Of a DNA stretch of 5,899 nucleotides, positions 1 to 4,922 are shown one piece after another; position 1 is the first letter of the stretch; every line of letters begins with the position of its first letter. A model generated the notes under the pieces. The model saw nothing but the letters and a program-made list of their open reading frames with translations, was not told the DNA's origin and did no database searches. The translations under genes were made by a program, and so were the position numbers. This stretch comes from Thermoplasmata archaeon (GTDB lineage: Archaea; Thermoplasmatota; Thermoplasmata; Lutacidiplasmatales; UBA184): contig JASHTI010000018.1 in assembly GCA_030040625.1 (NCBI GenBank), forward strand, positions 1 through 5,899, read 5' to 3'.

Positions 1-609
1 TTCTTCCGGGACCAGCCGGTCGACGGCGTCGTCCGCGGGATGGCAATGGTCTTCCAGAACTTCGCGCTGTTCCCGTGGCTGACGATCAGCGAGAACGTCG
101 CCTTCGGTCTGGAGGCGCTCGGCTGGGACGAGGCACGGATCGCCGCGCAGGTCGAGCGGTACATCAGCGTCACCGGCCTGGACAGCTTCGAGGAGGCGTA
201 CCCGCGCGAGGTCTCCGGCGGGATGCGCCAGCGGGTCGGCCTCGCCCGCGCGCTCGCCGTCGAGCCGACGGTCCTCCTGATGGACGAACCGTTCAGCGCC
301 CTCGACGCCCTGACTGCGGAGGGGCTCCGCGAGGAGGTCCTGCAGCTGTGGCGCGACCCCCAGCTCCCCCCGGAGGCCGTCGTCCTCGTCACACACAACA
401 TCGAGGAGGCGATCCAGCTGGCGGACCGGGTCGTCGTCCTGTCGCGTCGCCCGGGCCACGTCCTGGCGGAGGTGCCGGTCGACCTGCCGCGTCCCCGGGA
501 CCGGAAGTCCGCCGCCTTCTACGAGCTGACCGACCGGGTCTACTCGCTCATCACCGCCGGGGGGTCGCCCGTGGGCGTCGCCGGCCCGACCGCGGGCGGA
601 CAACCTTAA
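1..609 (+). CDS. ABC transporter ATP-binding protein, nitrate/sulfonate/taurine type (5' truncated by window edge)
   Basis: This is the C-terminal part of a cytoplasmic ATPase subunit of an ABC importer. The frame is open from base 1, so the start and the Walker A P-loop lie to the left of the window; 202 residues are visible. Numbered from base 1, they show the Q-loop (MVFQNFALFPW, Q19), the ABC signature VSGGMRQRVGLARA (residues 71-84), Walker B VLLMDEP with D95 and E96, the D-loop SALD, and the switch histidine H132 in VLVTHN. The ending (LADRVVVLSRRPG, then DLPRPRDRKS) is typical of the SsuB/TauB/NrtD group, which powers uptake of nitrate, sulfonates or similar small anions. The substrate cannot be told from this subunit, and no permease or binding protein is in view. 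All visible catalytic motifs are intact, so this is a truncation by the window and not a pseudogene. The AAA-associated-domain gene 40 bases downstream is its likely partner. Confidence 0.93.
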   Translation, partial: FFRDQPVDGVVRGMAMVFQNFALFPWLTISENVAFGLEALGWDEARIAAQVERYISVTGLDSFEEAYPREVSGGMRQRVGLARALAVEPTVLLMDEPFSALDALTAEGLREEVLQLWRDPQLPPEAVVLVTHNIEEAIQLADRVVVLSRRPGHVLAEVPVDLPRPRDRKSAAFYELTDRVYSLITAGGSPVGVAGPTAGGQP

Positions 610-610
610 T
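603..610 (+). promoter_or_regulatory. Possible TATA-like element (ccttaat) before the AAA-associated gene
   Basis: A short A/T island in GC-rich surroundings overlaps the stop codon of the ABC ATPase gene. It lies about 42 bases before the GTG at 650, so a transcript starting some 26 bases downstream would carry a leader of roughly 15 bases. The TTAA core resembles the element before the tRNA gene. It may be chance, because part of it is simply the TAA stop codon, and the two genes may instead be cotranscribed. Confidence 0.25.
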
Positions 611-612
611 CT

Positions 613-632
613 CCGTCCCCCACTAGGGACGG
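613..632 (+). terminator. Hairpin between the ABC ATPase and AAA-associated genes
   Basis: CCGTCCC (613-619) and GGGACGG (626-632) form a perfect 7-bp stem with a 6-base loop, beginning three bases after the TAA stop at 609. No T-run follows, so it does not look like a classical intrinsic terminator. It could be an mRNA 3'-end or processing structure within a two-gene transcript, or a chance stem in GC-rich DNA. Confidence 0.35.
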
Positions 633-649
633 CGCGGAACAGGGTCCCC

Positions 650-1261
650 GTGGCGACGACCTATCCCAAATGCAGCCCGACCGAGATGCTCGGGCTGCTC
701 GTGCTCCTCAACGACCACAAGGGCTCCGAGGACGTGGCGCTGCTCGCCGACGACCTCGACCTGGAGATCGACGAGATCTTCCCGTCGCTGGAGTACGCCC
801 AGCACCTGCAGCTGCTGAAGGTCACCGAGGGTCGGGCGACGTTCACCGAGCTCGGAAAGAAGCTCGTCGACGCCTCGATCCGCGAGCGCAAGACGATCGT
901 CCGCGAGCAGCTGAAGAAGACCCCGCTCTTCCGGACGATCCTGCGCGCGCTGGAGGCGAGCCCGAGCGGCACGCTGGACGACGAGGAGTTCGGCCACATC
1001 ATCTCCTTCACGACCGCCAAGGCCGACGGCGGCGAGCAGAACATCGTGAACTGGGGTCGCTACGCCGACCTCTTCCGGTACGACGCCGACGCGCACACGA
1101 TCTGCCCGGCGCGCCGGAGCGTCGCGGCCCGGACGGGCGGCGGCAAGGGCGCCCCCCCGGCCGGAGGGACGGGCGCCGCGGCGCCGGTCGAGCGGCCGAC
1201 CGGACGCACAGGACCGAGCGAGAGTCCGGGCGGCCCCGGCACCGTGAGCGCGGTCGCGTAG
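650..1261 (+). CDS. AAA-associated C-terminal domain protein, partner of the ABC ATPase
   Basis: This 203-residue soluble protein starts with GTG; no ATG or GTG lies further upstream in the open frame, and only a weak AGGG precedes it. Residues about 10-155 match, from memory, the archaeal AAA-associated domain (Pfam AAA_assoc_C), seen in EMLGLLVLLNDHKG at the start, ITxLG-like TFTELGKKLVDASIRERK in the middle, and a final block around NIVNWGRYADLFRYD. In archaea this domain is often fused to the C-terminus of SsuB/NrtD-like ATPases or encoded just behind them. Here it is a separate gene in a different frame, 40 bases downstream. Its molecular role is not established; the N-terminal half looks like a winged-helix fold and could regulate the transporter (inference). 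Residues about 157-203 form a Gly/Pro/Ala-rich, probably disordered tail that I would not expect from the domain family. Confidence 0.85.
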   Translation: MATTYPKCSPTEMLGLLVLLNDHKGSEDVALLADDLDLEIDEIFPSLEYAQHLQLLKVTEGRATFTELGKKLVDASIRERKTIVREQLKKTPLFRTILRALEASPSGTLDDEEFGHIISFTTAKADGGEQNIVNWGRYADLFRYDADAHTICPARRSVAARTGGGKGAPPAGGTGAAAPVERPTGRTGPSESPGGPGTVSAVA

Positions 1262-1307
1262 GCGTGAGCGCGCCGCGCCGGGCTTCCGGCCGATCCCGCC
1301 GACTAAA

Positions 1308-1317
1308 CACTTAAGGC
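1308..1317 (+). promoter_or_regulatory. Probable TATA box of the tRNA-Ala gene
   Basis: The A/T island ctaaacacttaagg (1303-1316) stands out in GC-rich DNA. Its TTAA core is centred about 28 bases before the mature 5' end of the tRNA at 1341, which is the spacing expected of an archaeal TATA box when transcription begins at or next to the mature end. It is the best-placed promoter in the window. Confidence 0.5.
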
Positions 1318-1340
1318 GGGTCGTTCCTCGCCGGCGCCGC

Positions 1341-1412
1341 GGGCACGTAGATCAGCGGAAGATCGCTGCTTTCGCAAAGCAGAGGTCGGGGGTTCAAATC
1401 CCCCCGTGTCCA
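1341..1412 (+). tRNA. tRNA-Ala (anticodon CGC)
   Basis: A complete 72-base cloverleaf folds without mismatches. The acceptor stem is GGGCACG (1341-1347) with CGTGTCC (1405-1411). The D stem is GATC/GATC with a 7-base loop containing the GG pair. The anticodon stem is CTGCT/AGCAG around the loop TTCGCAA (1371-1377), giving anticodon CGC. A 5-base variable loop follows, then a T arm GGGGG/CCCCC around TTCAAAT. The third acceptor pair is G-U (G3:U70), the identity element of alanine tRNAs, and the discriminator base is A (1412), so codon and acceptor evidence agree on alanine. CCA is not encoded (ACTCCC follows), so a CCA-adding enzyme is needed. There is no intron. No T-run lies downstream to mark termination. 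Confidence 0.97.
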
Positions 1413-1461
1413 CTCCCTTCGATCGTACCGAGGCGTCCCGGAGCGCCGGCCGTGCCCGACG

Positions 1462-2181
1462 CTAGCTCCGCGCGAGCGGCTTCCGGCCGAGGAGTAGACC
1501 CCGGCCCGGAGTTAGCCCGTCCTGACGGAACCGGGCCTGCAGCCCTGCGGCGGCCATCCGTGCGAGGAGCCGGTGACGCGGTACGAGCAGACCCTCGTCG
1601 TCCTCGGCATAGTGCGCGACCCCGCGGCGGCGGTCGCCGACCAGGTACTCGTAGTGGACGACCGAACGACCGCCCCGGCGTCGGCTCACCGCCATTCGGG
1701 CCACCGCGTGTCCCGGCTCGGCGTGGTCCACCAGCTGGACGAAGCCGGGACGGAACAGCGTCGGGTCGATCCACGGCTCGACGACGCAGAGCCCGCCGGG
1801 CTTGAGGTGGCGCGCGAAGTTCCGGAACGTCCTCCCGACGTCCGCCTCCGATCGGAGGTGCGCGATGGCGCTGAAAAGGCAGCTCACGACGTCGAACTGC
1901 TCCTGCAGGTCGAAGGTCCGCATGTCGCCCCGGACCAGGCGCGTCGAGGGCAGTCGGCGTCGGGCGAGGCGCAGCATCGCCGGGCTCAGGTCGACGCCTA
2001 CGACCGGACGGCGACGGGCCAGGAGCTCGAGATGGCGCCCGGTGCCGCAGGCGACGTCGAGCCAGGAGCGGCCGCCCGAACGGACCAGGTCCCGGGCGAG
2101 GCGCTCGAGCAGGGCGACCTCCCGCGCCGTCGCCTTCGCCGAGGTCAGGGCGTCGTACTCCCCGGCGAGGCGGTAGAACAT
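1462..2181 (-). CDS. Class I SAM-dependent methyltransferase
   Basis: This 239-residue soluble Rossmann-fold methyltransferase shows motif I LDVACGTGRH (residues 41-50) for SAM binding, the acidic end of strand 2 in VVGVDLSPAML (D64), GDM (D86), motif IV FDVVSCLFSAIAHL (96-109), and the post-motif strand HLKPGGLCVVEP. From memory, the blocks CLFSAIAHL, VVEPWIDPTLFRPGF and VHYEYLVGDRRRGVAHY resemble the DesVI/TylM1 group of amino-sugar N-methyltransferases. That is a family likeness only; no sugar-pathway genes are near and the substrate is unknown. I chose the ATG at 2181 because relatives begin at the MFYRLAGEYD segment. A GTG at 2220 would add 13 residues and has GGTGGT (2227-2232) six bases before it, so it is a serious alternative. 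The gene converges on the tRNA gene and diverges from the HAD gene. Confidence 0.9.
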   Translation of the reverse strand: MFYRLAGEYDALTSAKATAREVALLERLARDLVRSGGRSWLDVACGTGRHLELLARRRPVVGVDLSPAMLRLARRRLPSTRLVRGDMRTFDLQEQFDVVSCLFSAIAHLRSEADVGRTFRNFARHLKPGGLCVVEPWIDPTLFRPGFVQLVDHAEPGHAVARMAVSRRRGGRSVVHYEYLVGDRRRGVAHYAEDDEGLLVPRHRLLARMAAAGLQARFRQDGLTPGRGLLLGRKPLARS

Positions 2182-2253
2182 CAGCGGACGCTGGGACGTC
2201 CCTCGATCGCGGGAGGTCACGCCGGTACCACCTAACGTTCCGATGGGGCGCCG

Positions 2254-2261
2254 GCATTTGA
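2254..2261 (-). promoter_or_regulatory. Possible TATA-like element for the methyltransferase
   Basis: Read on the minus strand, tcaaatgc is the only A/T-rich patch in the divergent region near this gene. It is centred about 38 bases before the GTG at 2220, which would give a leader of roughly ten bases to that codon, or about 50 bases to the ATG at 2181. This is a weak match. Confidence 0.2.
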
Positions 2262-2346
2262 GGTCGGGCGAGGCGGGCCACCGCTCGATAGACGGCGCTC
2301 CGCACCGCCCGGCGCGTCGGGCCGAGGGCGACCGGCGGCGACGTCT

Positions 2347-2355
2347 CATGTATCC
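2347..2355 (+). promoter_or_regulatory. Possible TATA-like element for the HAD gene
   Basis: catgtatcc is centred about 25 bases before the ATG at 2376. If real, transcription would begin at or almost at the start codon, giving a leaderless mRNA. This agrees with the absence of a Shine-Dalgarno sequence in the bases just before the ATG. Confidence 0.3.
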
Positions 2356-2375
2356 CCCGGGGCCTCCTACGGCAG

Positions 2376-3203
2376 ATGGCCCCGGACCGGCGGTTCTCCG
2401 CCCTCTCGCTCGACCTGTGGTTCACGAGCATCTTCTACGCGCCGGGCCAGGAGGCGGGCTGGGAGGCGGAGCGGCGCCGCGTCCTGGCCGATCTCCTCGT
2501 AGGGCCCGGGGGAACGTCGATCCCGCCCGTGCGTATCGAAGCCGGCCTTCGGGCGGTCGCCGAGCGGCATCCACCGGGACCCGACAGGATCGGAGGGATC
2601 GATCCCGGGGCGCTCGTCCGGGAGCTGGCCGAGTGGCTGGGGGCCGGGCTGACGGTCTCCGCAGCGGAGGCGGCCCGACGCTACTCGGGAGCGGGCCTCG
2701 CCGAGCACCCGCCGGTGATCAATCCCGAGCTGCCGGCGATCCTCCGGGCGTTCCGGGAACGGGGGGTGCCGGTCGCCCTGATCACGAACACCGCGCGCCG
2801 GGGATCGACCTGGGAAGAGTTCCTACGCGGCCAGGGCCTCGAAGGGCTCGGTCCGATCGTCACTTCGTGCGAGATCGGCTGCGCGAAACCGGATCCCCGG
2901 ATCTTCCACGCGGCGGCGCGTCGGCTGGGGGTCGACGGCTCCGCGATCCTTCACGTCGGGGACCGGTGGGAGCTGGACGTCGTCGGGGCCCTCGCGGCGG
3001 GCTGCGGGGCGGCGCTCTACCGCGGGCTCTGGGACCGCTATCCGCCCGGGCTGCACCCCGACACGGTCCCTCCTCCCCCGACGCGGGAGGAGGTGTGGGC
3101 GCTCGATCGCCTGGACCAGCTGCTCACGGCCGACCTGTGGTGGCCGGTCGCCACCGGCGAGCCTCGTCACCGGGGCGCCGCTGCGGCCCCGGCAGCTAAG
3201 TAG
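2376..3203 (+). CDS. HAD-superfamily hydrolase (haloacid dehalogenase-like) with a D-x-W motif I
   Basis: This 275-residue soluble protein has a HAD Rossmann core with a helical cap inserted after motif I (about residues 20-110). Motif I is SLDLWFT, with nucleophile D13. Motif II is ALITNT (T137). Motif III is the lysine of GCAKPDPRIF (K171). Motif IV is HVGDRWELDVVGA, with D196 and D201 for magnesium. The layout matches subfamily I (phosphoglycolate phosphatase/haloacid dehalogenase type). The usual second aspartate of motif I, the general acid in phosphatases, is W15 here; D-x-W or D-x-Y at this place occurs in haloacid dehalogenases and some archaeal HAD proteins, so a standard phosphatase role should not be assumed. 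A Pro/Ala-rich tail ends the protein. ATG 2376 is the first in-frame start and lacks a Shine-Dalgarno. The gene ends with two TAG codons in a row. The substrate is unknown. Confidence 0.88.
   Translation: MAPDRRFSALSLDLWFTSIFYAPGQEAGWEAERRRVLADLLVGPGGTSIPPVRIEAGLRAVAERHPPGPDRIGGIDPGALVRELAEWLGAGLTVSAAEAARRYSGAGLAEHPPVINPELPAILRAFRERGVPVALITNTARRGSTWEEFLRGQGLEGLGPIVTSCEIGCAKPDPRIFHAAARRLGVDGSAILHVGDRWELDVVGALAAGCGAALYRGLWDRYPPGLHPDTVPPPPTREEVWALDRLDQLLTADLWWPVATGEPRHRGAAAAPAAK
3194..3203 (+). promoter_or_regulatory. Possible TATA-like element before the ammonium transporter gene
   Basis: agctaagtag overlaps the stop of the HAD gene and is the only A/T-rich patch before amt. Transcription from it would begin around 3224-3227, inside the left arm of the leader hairpin, so the mRNA would then lack the complete stem. 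Either this element is not the promoter or the hairpin acts on the upstream transcript instead. Confidence 0.2.
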
Positions 3204-3211
3204 TAGGCCGA

Positions 3212-3251
3212 CCGACCGACCCCCGGCGGCGAGCGCCGCCGGGTAGGTCGG
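3212..3251 (+). promoter_or_regulatory. Two-part stem-loop directly before the amt start codon
   Basis: CCCGGCGGC (3222-3230) and GCCGCCGGG (3235-3243) form a perfect 9-bp stem around the loop GAGC. After an internal loop (GACC against TA), CCGACC (3212-3217) pairs with GGTCGG (3246-3251) for six more pairs. The structure starts eight bases after the HAD stop and ends four bases before the ATG at 3256, and it covers the only purine-rich bases (AGGT) near that start. It could be a 3' structure of the HAD transcript or a translational control element of amt. No T-run follows, which argues against a simple terminator. Confidence 0.5.
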
Positions 3252-3255
3252 CGGC

Positions 3256-4602
3256 ATGGACCCCAACTCGGTGAACAATCTCTGGGTGCTGATCGCCGCG
3301 CTGCTCGTCTTCACGATGACGATCGCCGTCGGCTTCCTCGAGGTCGGGGAGCTCGGCGAGGATCGCTGGCGGAGCCTGCTGAAAACGTCGATCATGACGT
3401 GCGCGGCCCTGGCGCTGATGGCGTTCTGGGGGTTCGACCTCGCCTTCGCTCCGACGATCGGCGGGGGATTGATCGGCGACCCGCGGTTCCTGGCGCCGTT
3501 CCTCGGCGGCTCGAGCGCGGCCGCGCCCGGCCTGCTCACCGGAGTCTGGTGGTCGACGAACCCGGCGAACGCCTTCGGCTACTATCTCGGCACCGCGGCG
3601 AACCCGCTGGCGCTGAGCACGGGGACCTACTTCCTCTTCGAGACCGCCTTCGCCGCGGTGACGTTCGCCCTGGTCGGCGTGGTGACCGTCAAGAAGGTGA
3701 AGCTGCGGGCCGTCTCGCTGTTCGCGATCCCCTACTTCCTCCTCATCTGGGCGCTGCCGGCCGCCTGGATCTGGAACCCCTCGGGCTGGCTCGCCCGCCT
3801 CGGGATGGTCGACTTCGCGGGGGGTCTGGTGGTCCACGCCGCGGCCGGCGCCGCGGGGCTCGCGATCCTCGTCCAGATCTGGCGGGAGGAGCGGGCCCGG
3901 GGTCTGCGGCAGAGCCCGGCGATACCGACCCGGGTCGACTCCACCTGGCTCACGCTCTCCGCGCTGCTGCTCTGGGTCGGCTGGTTCGGCTTCAACCCCG
4001 GCAGCGTGCTCGCGTTCAACGCCGAGACGACCGTCGTGGTGCTGACGACGTTCCTGGCCGCCGGCCTCTCGTTCCTGTCGCTCATGGCCTGCCGCTACCT
4101 CCAGACCCGGGCGGACCCCGGCTATCTGTACTCGGCGAACGGGATCCTGATGGGGCTCATCGTGATCACACCGCTCGCGGGGTTCGTCAGCCCGCTGAGC
4201 GCGGCGATCCTCGGCGTGCTCTGCGGGCCGATCTTCCTCGGCGCGGAGCGGCTCTGCGCCCGCGCGAAGTGGTTCAGCGACCCGATCGGCCTGCTCCCCG
4301 GCCACTTCGTGGGCGGCCTCTTCGGACTGATGATGATCGGCGTCTTCACGCAGAGCGCCTTCGCGGTCGGCTCGGGCTACCCGAACCTGCCGAACGGGCT
4401 GCTGTTCGGCGGCGGCTTCCATGCCGTGCATCAGCTGGCGCTCGAGGCCCTCGGCGCCGTCGCGGTGATCGCGGCGGTCTTCGCCCTCTCCTACGTGTCG
4501 ATCTGGCTGATCGCCCGGGCGCTCGGCGGGATCACGCGCACCGAGCGGGACCCGCGCCAGCGGACGCTGCCGCAGATCGCGGTCGGGGACGTCACGCAGT
4601 AG
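3256..4602 (+). CDS. amt: Ammonium transporter (Amt/Mep/Rh family), divergent subtype
   Basis: This 448-residue membrane protein has about 11 predicted helices, as in AmtB. It moves ammonium/ammonia across the cell membrane. Aligned by eye to E. coli AmtB, the pore residues are kept: the Phe gate F132 and F246, ammonium site W173 and S250, D186, and the twin histidines H194 (in DFAGGLVVH) and H350 (in DPIGLLPGH). The motif GWFGFNPGS (242-250) is diagnostic. Several usually conserved parts differ: the first helix has GFLEVGELGEDRW (26-38) where the family has a FYGGL-type segment; the end of helix 3 has VTVKKVKLRA instead of a GALAER-type sequence; Q104 of AmtB corresponds to E129; and the C-terminal tail, which contacts GlnK in AmtB, is unlike the usual one. 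Helices 2 and 3 are separated by a long outside loop (about 66-117). No glnK is adjacent. ATG 3256 fits the family start. Confidence 0.95.
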   Translation: MDPNSVNNLWVLIAALLVFTMTIAVGFLEVGELGEDRWRSLLKTSIMTCAALALMAFWGFDLAFAPTIGGGLIGDPRFLAPFLGGSSAAAPGLLTGVWWSTNPANAFGYYLGTAANPLALSTGTYFLFETAFAAVTFALVGVVTVKKVKLRAVSLFAIPYFLLIWALPAAWIWNPSGWLARLGMVDFAGGLVVHAAAGAAGLAILVQIWREERARGLRQSPAIPTRVDSTWLTLSALLLWVGWFGFNPGSVLAFNAETTVVVLTTFLAAGLSFLSLMACRYLQTRADPGYLYSANGILMGLIVITPLAGFVSPLSAAILGVLCGPIFLGAERLCARAKWFSDPIGLLPGHFVGGLFGLMMIGVFTQSAFAVGSGYPNLPNGLLFGGGFHAVHQLALEALGAVAVIAAVFALSYVSIWLIARALGGITRTERDPRQRTLPQIAVGDVTQ

Positions 4603-4619
4603 CGGAGGCGTAACTCCGC
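4602..4619 (+). terminator. Hairpin at the amt stop codon
   Basis: GCGGAG (4602-4607) and CTCCGC (4614-4619) form a 6-bp perfect stem with a 6-base loop, beginning on the last base of the amt stop codon. No T-run follows. It may mark the 3' end of the amt transcript; a chance stem cannot be excluded. Confidence 0.3.
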
Positions 4620-4627
4620 CGTTATCC
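4620..4627 (+). promoter_or_regulatory. Possible TATA-like element for the CDGSH gene
   Basis: cgttatcc is the A/T-rich patch between amt and the CDGSH gene. Its centre is about 29 bases before the ATG at 4653 and 20 before the ATG at 4644. The first spacing fits a leaderless transcript beginning at 4653; the second is too short for that. Confidence 0.3.
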
Positions 4628-4652
4628 GACCGCGGACCCCTTCATGATCACC

Positions 4653-4829
4653 ATGCCGAAGGTCGAGATCGTAGCGAACGAGAATGGCCCGAACCTGGTG
4701 ATGGTCGACGGAAAGGCGGTCGCGGCCCTCTGCCGCTGCGGCCACTCCAAGAGCAAGCCGAATTGCGACGGCTCCCACCGCACGTCGGGCTTCACGAGTC
4801 CGCGGGCCGTGGTCAACGTCCTGACCTAG
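4653..4829 (+). CDS. Small CDGSH iron-sulfur domain protein
   Basis: This 58-residue soluble protein consists of little more than one CDGSH domain, which binds a [2Fe-2S] cluster through three cysteines and one histidine. All four ligands are present in CRCGHSKSKPNCDGSH: Cys27, Cys29, Cys38 and His42, matching the family pattern C-x-C-x2-S-x3-P-x-C-D-G-S-H. Small stand-alone CDGSH proteins of this size are common in archaea and bacteria and are thought to act in electron transfer or cluster transfer; no partner can be named here. I prefer the start at 4653 (MPKVEIVANENGPN) because relatives begin like this and the TATA spacing suits a leaderless message. The ATG at 4644 would add MIT and is a possible alternative. 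No Shine-Dalgarno precedes either. The next gene lies in the same frame behind the TAG stop. Confidence 0.9.
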   Translation: MPKVEIVANENGPNLVMVDGKAVAALCRCGHSKSKPNCDGSHRTSGFTSPRAVVNVLT

Positions 4830-4907
4830 CGCCCGCGAACTCTCCGGGGGTCGTCCGCGGGCCGCCGTACGGCCGCGGCCAAGCTGAAGAGCCGAGGGGC
4901 GTGCCGC

Positions 4908-4918
4908 GGAGGGGGGAG
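4908..4918 (+). promoter_or_regulatory. Shine-Dalgarno-like GGAGG before the TMEM175-like gene
   Basis: GGAGG followed by GGGGAG is the strongest Shine-Dalgarno match in the window. It lies 10 bases (from the GGAGG) before the ATC at 4923 in the frame of the membrane protein. It is what points to 4923 as the start although ATC is not a normal start codon. The run of six G (4911-4916) is also the most likely place for a one-base sequencing error. Confidence 0.4.
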
Positions 4919-4922
4919 CGCC

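Noticed and set aside
1413..1461. Terminator between the tRNA gene and the methyltransferase
   Set aside because: There is no T-run on either strand and only a 4-bp stem, so nothing can be supported.
2182..2349. N-terminal extension of the methyltransferase to the ATG at 2349
   Set aside because: The added 56 residues begin with an Arg-rich stretch, have no family counterpart, and run through the divergent promoter region.
2243..3199. Plus-strand 318-residue open frame over the HAD gene
   Set aside because: It is an Arg/Gly/Pro-rich wrong-frame translation; the overlapping frame from 2376 carries all HAD motifs.
3196..4431. Long minus-strand open frame opposite the ammonium transporter
   Set aside because: Its translation is Arg/Glu/Pro-rich without any fold or motif, as expected for the complement of a GC-rich gene; the plus strand encodes a clear Amt protein.
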